From positions 32,226,335 to 32,290,334 of the forward strand of contig NC_088788.1 in NCBI RefSeq assembly GCF_949628265.1: 64,000 nt of DNA. The letters run 5' to 3'. Of this stretch, positions 53,601 through 63,929 are shown piece after piece. Both the position numbers and the translations under genes were made by a program. Under the pieces are notes generated by a model. That model saw only the letters and a list, made by a program, of their open reading frames with translations. It was not told the DNA's origin and made no database searches. Position 1 is the stretch's first letter. Every line of letters starts with the position of its first letter. Origin of the DNA: Cloeon dipterum (Eukaryota > Arthropoda > Insecta > Ephemeroptera > Baetidae).

Positions 53601-54550
53601 AATGCACGTGCTGCAGCGGGACGAAATGATGTTTAAACGCACCATCACTAAGGTTATTTCTTATCCATGAGCAGAGTGAACTTGTTTTTCCTGAGCTAAA
53701 TGATAAAAACAACTTTCAGAAAACGAGACGTGGCAAAGTGAACCCTGTGATGGGCCTGGACAGGCACGGCGCATACACGGGCAGGAGACACAAGGGCACA
53801 TCGCTTCCGCTCGCGAGCAAAGCCATTTTCCGCCAGCTTTCCCTGCCAAAGGTACGGAAATTCAATCGCTTCTAGAAAACAGATTTAACGCGCGGTATCG
53901 CAGGACTTGTGCACGCCGCTGGTCATGGAGACGAACGGAACTCTGTTCTCTGCGTCGAGCTTGTTTGAAAGAGGTGCCAGCGACGAGAAACGAAAGTGGC
54001 TGGACGTTTGGTCGCGAAGGGTGGCTAGCTCGGCCAGACCGACCGCCTGCCAGGTCAGTTGCGTCGTGTATTTCCCCTATGTTAAGTAAAATTAATTGAC
54101 CCTTCCGACAGGCGTGCGACTGCATTCCTTTGCCCGATGGAGTGTCGAGGCTGTCGTGTACCTCGTGTCTGATGCCAGAAATCGAAATTTTCTTGGATGT
54201 GAGTAAAACTTTCAAAAGAATGCGGATTTGAATGCTTGGCAGAATTTTTTATTGACTAATATAACAGCTCTGAAGCATGTTGTACTAATTTTGTATCTTT
54301 AGACTTAAAAACTATTAAGAATATATTCATCAAGCTAATTTTATTACAACCGTAACTACAATCAAACTCATTTTGTACAAATTAGGACTGGGAACGCGCT
54401 TTGGATGAGTCCATGCAAGAGGTTTTGGACGAGGACTACGGCTCAGTTGAGGTCGAACTGCCTGACTTAAGAACCAGCGATATCGAGGCTCTCAAGAACA
54501 TACGGGGCACATTGTATCCAGGCAACACATTTAGTTCTGACGTAGTTTAA
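29645..54550 (+). CDS. Giant LLTP-family lipoprotein (apolipophorin/apoLTP-like), about 6,231 residues
   Basis: LLTPs are secreted apoB-like proteins that carry lipid in haemolymph. The model has 38 exons whose summed length, 18,696 nt, is divisible by 3. Exons: 29645-29696, 31136-31174, 31242-31411, 31520-31741, 31903-32063, 32122-32279, 32335-32623, 32894-33083, 33140-33409, 33464-33692, 33790-34000, 34212-35571, 35622-35915, 35971-36183, 36236-36280, 36875-37519, 37573-37772, 37944-38280, 38420-38717, 38777-40662, 41341-49208, 49395-49536, 49586-49833, 50196-50378, 50433-50657, 50720-50907, 50983-51112, 51170-51329, 51386-51864, 51923-52091, 52212-52463, 52517-52790, 52846-53167, 53400-53652, 53720-53851, 53904-54053, 54112-54198, 54386-54550. 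Domain order: signal peptide, LPD_N module, beta-rich region, helices, VWD, C8, vWA-like domain, tail. Apolipophorin is about 3,300 residues, so the lipid-transfer-particle protein Apoltp is the closer fit, but orthology is not settled. The ATG sits in CACCATGA, and a signal peptide follows. Confidence 0.88.
31136..36280 (+). other. LLTP N-terminal lipid-transport module (LPD_N/vitellogenin-N and following beta sheets)
   Basis: Residues about 18-1300. The beta-barrel opens with CASYCLDNSLIFEKDATLEY and SYSGSVETILT. The family-typical DVSGVCRTQYKTLSN and KTKDLTQCSGR give the conserved cysteines. The alpha-helical horseshoe spans the exons at 32335-34000 (LFGTLVHAMAKLDADHLKQ, FLYMERAKQIPKIKSWMENN, RIVALKGLGNIGAF, AYLMTIRCPTPAIVRAIK). 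The large exon 34212-35571 begins the lipid-cavity beta sheets (LPRSAMMNLTVDVFGESINLF). This order matches the lipovitellin-like fold of apolipophorin, MTP and apoB. Confidence 0.85.
38777..49208 (+). other. LLTP beta-rich repeat region, mostly in one 7,868-nt exon
   Basis: Residues about 1795-5045 come from two exons (38777-40662 and 41341-49208), separated by a 678-nt intron with no visible content. The protein is almost wholly predicted amphipathic beta strand with very few cysteines. A short motif of the form T/S/L-P-(F/I/Y/V)-x-x-(Y/F)-x-x-hydrophobic recurs, for example TPFERFNNLTF, TPFKGYESMSL, LPSYENIALI, TPIVGYSTVDL, TPYIQYHNIQI, TPFRGLPYFSAQL, APFFSHVKHLIV, LPYLFPFRLLDLNV and SPQTGQYIGQL. 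This is the expected nature of an apoB-type lipid belt. Confidence 0.8.
49537..49585 (+). other. GC-AG intron in the LLTP gene
   Basis: Only a GC donor (GAG|GCAAGT) at 49537 keeps the frame across this 49-nt intron, giving ...AYFGE|AKWTPNHVSA. The nearest GT donor, at 49541, would create an in-frame stop right after the acceptor. The rest of the donor matches U1 well, as is typical of GC-AG introns. Confidence 0.75.
50196..51600 (+). other. LLTP alpha-helical region before the VWD domain
   Basis: Seven short exons encode about 350 residues that change abruptly from beta to helix: VYHTIVEHTTSEINSVRQDL, QAFLDFFTETMPNFYAVMY, YAAWLEEFKVARLVAEFKKE and RFLEDLKEYLGEH. Charged and hydrophobic residues alternate in helical periodicity, like exchangeable-apolipoprotein lipid-binding helices. 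The change in exon size marks it as a separate structural unit. Its function is inferred. Confidence 0.65.
51740..52790 (+). other. LLTP VWD and C8 domains
   Basis: The VWD starts at SNALITVNGHVITFDGNHYK, continues through VKNVFCGSYLLAADYMDN, and ends with GWYHGKVAGIMGSFDKEQRN and DFAKPDG, the usual VWD calcium-site region. The CGLC disulfide-isomerase-like motif of VWF is absent (VAGIMGSFD), as in other LLTPs. Exon 52517-52790 then gives a C8-type pattern: VCAQLFSKSSSVLQPCFARL, FRIMCEQDA, PDCLAAEAYVEQC and PAHC. The VWD is standard for this family; C8 is more typical of mucins and VWF. Confidence 0.75.
52846..54550 (+). other. LLTP C-terminal vWA-like domain and Cys-containing tail
   Basis: Exons 52846-53167 and 53400-53652 read IADFVFLLEQGSNQNCLQ, AKIDSVLRSTLGINSTKFAL, ASFGAGKPLTIHTIEGNI, DLRQALFAAASKLHYRPGAS and KNLILVPCTSC. 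This follows the strand/helix order of a von Willebrand A domain, but the DxSxS metal site is replaced (LEQGS), so metal binding is doubtful. The last exons add a basic stretch (KKTRRGKVNPV, GRRHKGTS), a short Cys cluster (ACDCIPLPDG, LSCTSC) and an acidic end (EDYGSVEVELPDL). The vWA call is from pattern recognition only. Confidence 0.5.
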
Positions 54551-54705
54551 CTCTTTGTAACCGTTTGAAAATATAGATTATATCATTTGTACGAGCGTAG
54601 CGAGTTTTATTTAGCAAATAGACAAGATTATAAGATTATCACCACAAATACCCCAAAAAAGCATGCATTCACAGATTTTCGCAGGCTATATACAAAGAGA
54701 AAGAA

Positions 54706-56302
54706 TTAAGGAGGCAAACCAAGCGTGCGACGAACCAGCCTCTCTGCAATTTTGTTGAACTCTTCTCGATTTTCTCTCCACATCTTCGCGGCGTCAACAT
54801 TGGCACCACTTTCGTCGTTTGGTTCTGTAGCATTCAAATAATATATCAGTTAGAAACATCATAAAAATTATGGATTTGCTATTATTACTAAATATTTTTC
54901 AATTAAAATATCGGTTTAGAAATAAAAAATATCCAATGATGAGATTTTAATTTGAGAGCTTTAGGCGTTTAAATAGTTGTAGAATTGTAGGCAAAAGTTT
55001 TAAAATAATTAAAAAAATAACCAAAATCTCTGTTGCATTAATGAATTTCTAACAATCTCACGAATAACAATACATACCCTAGACTAAAAATGAAAAAGGA
55101 GTGGGAGCTCGGCTCCGCAACCACTACACTACTATTCTCTGCACTGATATCAAATAGTGTGGGGACTGTAATCGAAATTTTAGGAAAAAAATCACATAAT
55201 TCTACCCTCAAAATTACAAATAGTCCCGATCCTAATTAATATCAGTGCAGATAATAACAGCCATGTCATAATTCGTTTATTTTCAAAAGAATTTCCACTC
55301 TTCATTCAATACTAAGTTCAGTCTTGTAATCAGGAGATCTAATGAATGCACAATTGGAAGAAATTGGAATTGTCCACGATATAATTACCTGCTAGCATGC
55401 TCACAACAGAGAGTAAAATTTTCTCCACACTCTGGACTGGACTCCACCTCTCAGCACTGGATTCGTATCCCATTGGATCATCTCCAGGTGCGTGCAAAAT
55501 GGAAATGCATACTCTGCCGTCGCTGTAAACTATAGATAAACAATATCATTTATACTTCTCCTGAAACAATTTCCAATGATAAGCTTACTGTTCGGATGAA
55601 ACATTTCACAAGTAAACTGCATTTTAGGTGGACTCAAAGGGTAGTCAGGCGGGAAAATTAATTTTGCCGGGAATACGCCTCCTTCAAAACAGGTACCTTC
55701 AGGACCTCTGCAAGATGAGCGTTAGCTTAAAAAAGGATCCTTTTATATTTTGAAAAATTTCTTACGTTATCAACGCTTCCCATTCAAAGAAATTTTCTTC
55801 ATTGATTGGCCCAGCTATTATTCCCTCTGGAGGATTTAAGGTCAACTCTGAAATTAAAAACGATAATAAAGCTTCACAAAATAAAATGTCTGTTCAAAAG
55901 CGAAAATTATGAAAGGAAATGACTTTTATCAGTTTAAGTACATAATAAAGGTAGAATAAGTAACTCTAACATTAATCACCATTTCCTGCATAAGAACCGT
56001 TTAATTTGTCAACTATCTATGCTCTATGTTATGTCTATGTATTTATGCCTATTGTGCATAAATTAAGTACATACTTGTCATGAAAAAGTAGAGCAGAATA
56101 AATACATAAATTATGACTGTTATTTCTTTTGATTGTCATTACTTCTCATAATACTCCTTTGATCAAAATGAAAATTCTGCCAGTTGTAAAGTTAAATACG
56201 TTTTTCATTCTACACCTATTTGTGAAGCCGAAATCATTATCGGCTAATGGAAAACTTACGTTTGTACTCGGCCATCAGCCGACGAAGTGCCGACCCTGCC
56301 AT
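54706..56302 (-). CDS. UBE2G2: UBE2G2, ERAD ubiquitin-conjugating enzyme E2
   Basis: This E2 works with gp78 and HRD1-type ligases at the ER to build K48-linked ubiquitin chains on misfolded proteins. Five exons (56260-56302, 55766-55847, 55589-55707, 55389-55529, 54706-54824) encode 167 residues; human UBE2G2 has 165. The start [20 protein letters not shown] and the UBC fold ([32 protein letters not shown]) are nearly identical to human. The catalytic Cys89 is in [10 protein letters not shown]. The acidic loop inserted after the active site ([17 protein letters not shown]), diagnostic of the G1/G2 class, is present. The C-terminus ends RRTLGLPP. The gene is tail to tail with the LLTP gene and divergent from NOP58. 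An imperfect inverted repeat lies in its fourth intron. Confidence 0.97.
55133..55256. repeat. 124-bp element with 18-bp terminal inverted repeats (17/18 match)
   Basis: TATTCTCTGCACTGATAT at 55133-55150 pairs with ATATCAGTGCAGATAATA at 55239-55256 with one mismatch. The interior keeps partial complementarity (GGGGACT against AGTCCC), so the whole element could fold into one imperfect hairpin. It lies in an AT-rich intron of UBE2G2. It resembles a small non-autonomous transposon (MITE) or a pre-miRNA-like foldback. No clear target-site duplication was assigned. Confidence 0.6.
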
Positions 56303-56748
56303 GTTTACAAATTTTTAAACTTAGCGCCAAATCTTCGTTACATGAGTGGTGACCTGAACAAGACAACGTGGGAAGTGGCAACAGTGCAATGATCGATGAT
56401 TAGTTGGTTAGTATTTTATTATTTTCATCTCTTTAAGTGTAGACAATTTTTATAGATGGCGTTAAAACTCGCATAGTGCCATTCAGTGGGTACCGATAGA
56501 CGCTGGTGCTGTCACTTTTTTGTGTGAGCAACATTGGTACTAAAAACAATTCATTGGATGTTGTCCGACTGAGTCATCTCCATCTCCAACCAGCCGCCTT
56601 TCCATTTTATCAGCCTACAAATCGACACGGACTGACGAGGACGCCGGGCTTGTTTTTATCGACCTCGTGGTTGGAATGAAATTGAGTTACACTGCTTGTT
56701 GTTAGCTCCAATTTTTATTTGCATTTGTTTGTACTATCCTAAAGCAAG
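56303..56748. promoter_or_regulatory. Bidirectional promoter region of UBE2G2 and NOP58
   Basis: Only 446 bp separate the two divergent start codons, so the genes probably share a promoter. The sequence TAGATGGCG at 56453-56461 resembles the core of the insect CTCF site. No TATA box was assigned. Confidence 0.4.
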
Positions 56749-59384
56749 ATGCTGGTTTTATACGAGACTTCAGCGGGCTATGCTATTTTCAAGGTACATA
56801 AATAACTACACACACACACACTCGATTTGATGCAAAGCTTCTCCCACGTGGTTTCGCCTAGAAACTTCATAGTTGAGCACATTTTCAAGTTTAACAAGCG
56901 CATTGGGAACATTATGCATATTTTTATGACTACTTGACATCACAATAAATTCATTATCATATGTATTTGTTTCAGCTCTTAGACGAAAAGAAACTGCAGG
57001 CGACAGACAATTTATTTAAAGATTTTGAAACTCCAGCAAAAGCAAATAAAATGTAAGTCCGCTTAATAGCATTCCCTTGTGTCATTTTCTGACTTTCTAT
57101 TCTAATTTCAGTCTAAAACTCAAGCAATTTTCCAAGTTCACTGACACGACTGACGCTCTCGCAGCCACAACTGCTGCGGTTGAGGGAAAAGTGTCCAAAC
57201 AGTTAAAGAAGGTCCTGAAGAAGCTGGTGTTGCCAGATGTGCAGGAGAAGCTTTTGGTGGCGGATGCCAAGTTGGGCGGTGCCATCAAAGAAAAATTCAA
57301 CTTTTCCTGCCTGACCAACAGCAACGTGCAAGAGCTGATGCGATGTATCAGGTCGCAAATCAACGGCCTTCTGGGAGACCTTCCCGAGAAAGAAATGACC
57401 GCCATGGCTCTTGGTCTGGCGCATAGGTACGCTTTTCATAAAGCTCTGGTGAACTTATCTAATCTATTCTTCCCTCTGCAGCCTCTCTAGATACAAGCTC
57501 AAGTTCAGTCCTGACAAAGTGGACACGATGATCATCCAAGCTGTTTCCCTCCTTGATGACCTTGACAAGGAGCTGAATAACTACATCATGAGGTGCCGTG
57601 AATGGTATGGCTGGCACTTCCCAGAGCTCAGCAAGCTGGTCACAGACAACACAGCTTACATCAAAATCGTCCAGCAAGTTGGTAATGTTGAAAGCTTAAG
57701 CTATGTGAGTTCCGTGGTGTTAATTGAAGTTTTCAATTTCAGGCACAAGGGAAAAGATGATCAAATCAGATTTGTCAGAAATCATTCCAGAGGAAATGGA
57801 AGCTCTGGTGAAGGAGGCAGCGGAAATCTCGATGGGAACAGAAATTTCTGATGAAGATATTGATAACATTCAAATGTTATGTATTGAGGTATGCATAAAA
57901 TAAAATAGCAAATTAATTGAATCTTTGAATTGATCCTATGCAACGTGAGTGAATCATAATATTTGTTTGCAGATCCTGGCGATGATCACGCACAGAACCT
58001 CCCTGTTTGAATATTTGAAGAGTCGTATGATGGTCATTGCTCCAAACCTTTCCATCATGGTCGGAGAACTGATTGGCGCTAGGCTCATCTCACGAGCTGG
58101 ATCTTTGGTGAACCTGTCTAAGTTCCCCGCCTCCACGGTGCAACTGCTTGGTTCAGAAAAGGCCCTCTTCAGAGCTCTCAAGACCAAGAGAGACACTCCG
58201 AAATACGGCCTCATTTACCACGCTACCTTGGTCGGACAGGCCAGCACAAAGAATAAGGGCAAAGTAAGTAATGCTGTGAAGTTTCTAAAGAATGCATTTC
58301 AAGAGCATACTATTATTTATGAATTTAATCTTGATCATGAAGTTTTATTATTTTGTGGTTTGGTTGAATTATTTCCTTGTATCACTGATTTGAACTGTTT
58401 ATGAGCTATTAGCCAATTTCTCTTCAAAAGACAAAAGACATGTACAATAAGAAATAAATGCCTCATTGTTCCATTTGTCTTGTCAAGAAGAGACAACTAT
58501 CATCATGGATGATAGAAACCTTGCTTCACAATTCGATTTTGAAGCACTTCCCATGTTAAATTCCATTAGGATTCGAAACCTTTGGAGCTCAAAGACTCAC
58601 TACCCTGTCAAATCAAAACTTTTCCTTTGATAATATCTCTTAACGCGTTATTTTACCAAACACTAAAATGGAGAATCCTTGAAATGTCCTTATAATTGTA
58701 TGGGTAATTAATATGTTGAATTCAATGTTTCCTCTCATTCTAGGCTGCCAGGATGCTGGCCGCAAAGGCCTCTTTGGCCTGCAGAGTGGACGCCCTTGGA
58801 GAGGACGGCAACGTTGATCTAGGTGCTGAGCACAAAGCAAAACTCGCCTCTAGGATGCGCATTTTAGAAGAAGGAAATCAGAGGAGGATCTCCAGCGGAG
58901 GGAAAGGTTCTGCCAAAAAGCACGAAAAGTTTCAGTTCAAGAGCGAAGTGGCGCAGTACGAGCCTGAGATGGACTCAACCTTGCCTGTCAAAAAGAAGAA
59001 GAAGAAGAGGTCTCTAGTTGAAGAGGATGGAGAGTCTTGTAAGTTTTGACAGCTACTCTTTTAATATAGATTTATTTTGAGTTTGATCCTTTTTCTGTAG
59101 CATCTCCAGCTGCAAAGAAACTCAAGGTTGAAGTGAAAGAAGAGGAAGCTCAGGAAGCTGTTGCAGAACCTACCTCCGAAAAGAAAAAAAAGAAGAGGAA
59201 GAGAACGATGGAAGTCGAAGAAACCGCTGCAGCTGAACCTGAGGAGCCTGTCAGTGCAAAGAAGAAAAAGAAGAAGTCCATGCAGCCTGAGGAAGTGGAG
59301 GAGGTTGTGGTTGCCGAGGCTAAAGCTGAACCCACCAGCGAAAAGAAAAAGAAAAAGAAGAAGTCCAAAGTAGCGGATGAATAA
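56749..59384 (+). CDS. NOP58: NOP58, box C/D snoRNP core protein
   Basis: NOP58 pairs with NOP56 and fibrillarin in nucleolar box C/D snoRNPs that 2'-O-methylate rRNA. Eight exons (56749-56793, 56976-57052, 57112-57426, 57482-57681, 57743-57888, 57973-58263, 58744-59038, 59101-59384) encode 550 residues. The N-terminal domain begins [20 protein letters not shown]. The coiled-coil/NOSIC part holds [20 protein letters not shown] and [12 protein letters not shown]. The RNA-binding Nop domain holds [40 protein letters not shown] and [12 protein letters not shown]. The tail has the family's KKE/D-type lysine runs ([28 protein letters not shown]), which act in nucleolar localisation. Sequence and length agree with human NOP58 (529). 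Confidence 0.97.
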
Positions 59385-59980
59385 ATTTGTGCTTAATTGC
59401 AAATGGATGACTTGTATATTTTATATTTTTCTTTCTCTGGCTCTGTTTCAGGCAACCTTACCCATAATATTATTTTCTTCAGACAAATTTGCAATTTCGG
59501 TCGGTTAATGATCAAATAAAAGGCATTGATCTACAAGGAGAATATTTGCTTTTTATTTTCATATTATTTACTGTTAATGTATATTATTCAGAATTAATTA
59601 ATAATGAGATTTAAAATAGATAATTCGGTTGCAAATTATTATCACAAGGCTCTTTAGTGAAAAAGGAAAAGAAAGAGCACACAATATCAGGACAAAGCTG
59701 AAAGCAATTTCTGGATTCCTGTTACGGTAATTAAATTTTGCGTGAATGGGTTAATAAAGATGTTAAAATATTTAAGAATTGTATCATGTCCCACAAACCC
59801 CCTTCTCGGTGTTCTTAGTCCTTCACCAAGGACACGCCCATAAACCATCAGCTGGTTGGCTGACGTTGTAAACAAAATATTGGAGTTTGGAGTGGATCGG
59901 ATCAGTGGACCTCAGTGTGGCGGACACTCTGTTTTTGTTACGTTTTGCTCAAATTAATTTATGTACGAGTGACTTTAAAA
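59385..59980. other. NOP58 3' region and VPS51 promoter/5'UTR
   Basis: The NOP58 stop is immediately followed by an overlapping AATAAA, and another AATAAA-type signal lies near 59515. The right half probably carries the VPS51 promoter and 5'UTR. A three-codon upstream open frame (ATG TAC GAG TGA) lies at 59961-59972. No other gene was seen. Confidence 0.45.
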
Positions 59981-62900
59981 ATGGGAGAAAGATCTTCAGA
60001 AGCAGCGGCGATGGATCTTGACGCTGCTAATTTTAATTCAGATTTATACATACAAACAGTTTTAAAGGTAAGAAATGAACATTGAATGAATAACTCCCTA
60101 CTGTTCAATCCCATTAATTGTTTAATTCTCTTTAATTTGACGAAAAATAAAATATGTTTAAATATTTTTTAGAAATGCACGTTAAGAGAAGTGATGGAAA
60201 AAGAAGCTCATATCATAAGAGACACTCAAACCCTGCACTCTGACATGCAGACTCTTGTCTACGAAAACTACAACAAATTTATATCAGCAAGCGACACTAT
60301 AAAAAAGGTAAGGGGTCAGCTAATCAATTTTAGTCTTAATGCCAGAACTTTAATTTTTTCAGATGACCAGTGACTTTAAAGAGATGGAGGCTGAGATGGA
60401 TTTGTTGGCTGCCAACATGAATTCCATCGCAAATTTTTCTGATCAGATCAGCACCACTCTTCATGTAAGAATCAATTACGTCTGTCATTCTTCTGTGTCT
60501 ATATCTTCTTTAATCACAGGACACAAGACAGAAGCTGACTCAGCTTTCGTCAGTACACACCACCCTGCAGAAGGTCCAATTTCTCTTTCGGCTGCCCCAC
60601 ACCTTGAAGCAGAATAAGGAGGAAGGGAGCCTGTCGCTCGCTGTGCAGAACTACACGAGAGCATTGGGAACGCTGAAAATATACTCGCATAATGTGTCAT
60701 TCAGCAGCATTCATAAGGAGTGCGACGAAATCATGGAGGGCGTTAAAGATCAGCTTTTTGGCCAGCTTTCGAGCAAGCAGGTGCAAAACACACAATATTC
60801 CACCTATAAAACTACTACCCCTTTCAAATTTAGGCCCGTTTTACCCTTTTTTCACGTTTAAGCCAGACAAAATATTTTTTTGGCTAGATCATGCCCGAGT
60901 CTTGACAGTATGGTTCCCAGACAGTGCAGAAGGAAGTCAACTTATTTTTAGTCAAAACGTAACAGGATTGGTTTAGCAATACAATCTTAACGTTGGGGCC
61001 CTTAAATAATTTCTGATTTGTGCATAAAAAAACTTACAAACATTTATGGCAGGCAACACCAAAGGAGCTGGGCGAATGCGTGGAGCTGCTGCTGTCGCTG
61101 GGTGAGCCTGCTCCGGTGCTGTGCCTGAAGTTCCTGCAACACGCGAGCGAGCGGCAGAACGAGCAGTTGCAAGGCATGGAGGAGCACCTGCGCGTTGGCG
61201 ACCAGGACGTGATAGAATTCCTTGACGTTGGAAGCAACGATTTCCTCAGCGACATCTGCCTCAATGTGGCCACCTACAACGAGCTGTTCGCCAAGAAGTG
61301 CCAGATCGAAGAGGGCGACGACCCCAGCGCGCTGCTCGACAATTTCGTCCACGAGGCTATGGACAAGTACTTACAACTGGTGAAGCGCAAGGTGGAGGAC
61401 GAGCAGGCGCCTGGAACTGAAGCCACAGTGCTGGTCAGGGCCCTCGACAGGTTCTACCGCCGTCTGCAGGCTGCTAGTACCCTCTTGCCCGGGCCAAATT
61501 ATTCAAAGTGAGTTAATTTGATTTTTTATTGTAAGCAAGAGGATCCTTATTTAGGATAGAGTGTTTATGTGCAAAGCATCTTGAAGTTAAATTTCCAGAT
61601 CATTTTCAAATAAAGCTCAAGTGTCTTTACAGCATTTGGCTGCCATGTCCCAAATAAATTCCAATTGAAGCTTTAAGGTTTACAAATTATCACAACAATA
61701 TGCTATACATTATTTATGCTCACATAGGTAAAAAAAGGAATAGGTGGCTCAGATTTTCAATTTACCAGTTTGATTTTTTAGTAAACTTCTATTGAAATGA
61801 CCGTGAGTGTTGCTTTGCTCCTTTTTTAGGTATGGGATGGAGGTGGTGGTTCAAGCTGGACACCGTCAGTCGCAAACGCACCTAAAGAACATGCAGGCAC
61901 ACTTCGTGGAGCTGCTGAGCAATGTGCGTCAGACGCTTGCCGCGCCAAAGTTGTCCCTGACCGTGGAGGAAGAAAAACGAAACCCTTCCAGCAGCAACCT
62001 GCCTGAGCTCCTGAACACGCTTGTTGCAGGATCTGTAGACAAAATTAAAAGCTGCCTCCAGGATTTGAAAGTATAGCTTGCTTTGCGTTCTATGAGCTGT
62101 ATTGTAAATCACTTTTCCTCCAGCTCTTCCTGCAGTCGGACCTGACCTTCAGTCTGAAGCAGGTCTTCCGGTCCAAATTTTGTTGCAGCGTGCGTGAAGG
62201 ATTCGTGGTTGCGTTCATCAAATTTCTGATGGACACTGCCACTGGTTTTTGCGTGCCGCAGACGCCGCCAACACTGCTGCTTCTTTTGTCTAAAATGTGT
62301 CTGGAGATGGAATCTAGCACCGTTAATTTTTTGGTAATGTACCTGTTTTTAATTGTTGCAAAGAAATATAAAAATTATCAGGGATGCTGGATAACACTCA
62401 TCATCAAAATTTAAATAGAGAGCATATTTTTTGCGCTTGTAGACACACATTTCTATGAATTTAATGAGACTGGATGTGCCTGCTGAAAGTTAAATTTGGA
62501 TGAGCAGTGATAAATTAATTGCATTTGAATTGACGCAGTCCAATAGAGTTGTTTATCCTTGCAAAGCAGATGAAAACAGTATCTAGAACAAGTTTTAATC
62601 CATATTTGAGTGTTATAAAACCAGACACAAAAAATAAACAAACTAAACAATATGTATGTTGGCATGGAGCCTATTTAGTTAATTTGCCCATACTTAACCA
62701 CGTTTTCTGATTCTTTCCCTGAAAATAATTATAATTTTTCTTATCTAGTTGAGTCAAACCGACGAAGAATTTTGCGTGGAGGACTCAGCAAAGGGGACGA
62801 CGAGACTGGTACTATGCAAACAGCTGCACGAGTCAGCTCAGAAGCTGCTGGACTATTTTGTGCGGACGCAGGGGCTCAATTTATCGCAGATGCTGCGAAA

Positions 62901-63929
62901 GTCTGTCGAAACAAGGGACTGGCTCTGCACCCCAGAGCCCCGCACCGTGCGCGCAGTCATGAAGAGGGTCGTGGAGGACGTGGCCGCCATCGAGGTGCAG
63001 GTTGGCTCGCTCTACGAACAGGGCATCCAGCAAGAGAGGAGCTCTGACTCGAGCAGGAGAACTCAAAGGTTAGAAAATTAGCTGCTCAGGGCTGGAATTA
63101 ATTTTTGCAAGCGTATGGCCATTTATTTAACTTGGTTATTGGTTCTTGACTGAGTAATCTTTGGAATATAAAAGTTCTTGTAGGAAATTATAAAAATCTA
63201 CGTAAAAATTAATGAGTAGCTCTACTCTGCGTGGAAATTAATTCAGGTTATTGGTTATCTAGAAATTAAATAACGCACGGGACGTAGAGCCATTCATTGA
63301 CTTTAAATTTTCATAAATAACCTGCTTGTGTATTTCTTATCTTAAAAAATCTATATTGCCCCAAAAAATTCGAATCACTGCTAAATTTCTTAAAATATAA
63401 CAGTTTTATTCTAATCTTATTCGATTTTGAAACATTTTGCAGGATTTTCTATTGTGCTAGGGTCTTAAATTGACTTATTTTGGATACCATTAATTATTAT
63501 AAATATTTGGCAAGCAGCAATTTTTGTAAGAAACGTTTCATCGAAACACTAACAAAAATTACACAATCAGCGTTCAAGTTTTTATTAACAAGTTTTGGCG
63601 GAGTTTTACAGAAAGAGGACCAACTGGTATGCTCCCAGTCAAATAGATTCAACACTCGCCAGCAACTTGCAAAAACTCTTTTCTGAGCGGATTGAGATTT
63701 TCTCTTGTGTGGATTTTTCGACTGTCTCAATAATGACAGGCATCATTAAAATAAGTCTGAAGGTAAGGGTATTTACATACAAAAGAAAATCATTGAAATT
63801 ACCTATTGCTTTTTAGACGCTTCTTGAGTGCGTTCGCCTGAGGACCTTCGGCAAATTTGGTCTGCAGCAAATCCAGGTAGACACTCACTACCTCCAGATG
63901 TACCTATGGCGCTTTGTAGAGAATGAAAA
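59981..63929 (+). CDS. VPS51: VPS51, shared subunit of the GARP and EARP tethering complexes (5' part; continues past the window)
   Basis: VPS51 bridges GARP (endosome-to-Golgi) and EARP (endosomal recycling) tethers to SNAREs. Ten exons fall in the window (59981-60067, 60173-60307, 60363-60464, 60520-60780, 61053-61507, 61830-62070, 62124-62333, 62749-63068, 63612-63762, 63817-63929), giving 691 codons and ending in phase 2 at a GTAAGT donor. Human VPS51 has 782 residues, so about 90 are expected beyond the right edge. Diagnostic are the N-terminal coiled coil [20 protein letters not shown] and [20 protein letters not shown], almost identical to human, then [13 protein letters not shown] and AECVELLL-like [19 protein letters not shown]. 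Later exons ([20 protein letters not shown]) keep the all-helical pattern. The start has A at -3 and G at +4. Confidence 0.95.

Noticed and set aside
59061-59402. Antisense Phe/Leu-rich 113-codon open frame resembling a membrane protein
   Set aside because: It is the reverse of the NOP58 lysine-rich tail (AAG/GAA runs read as CTT/TTC).
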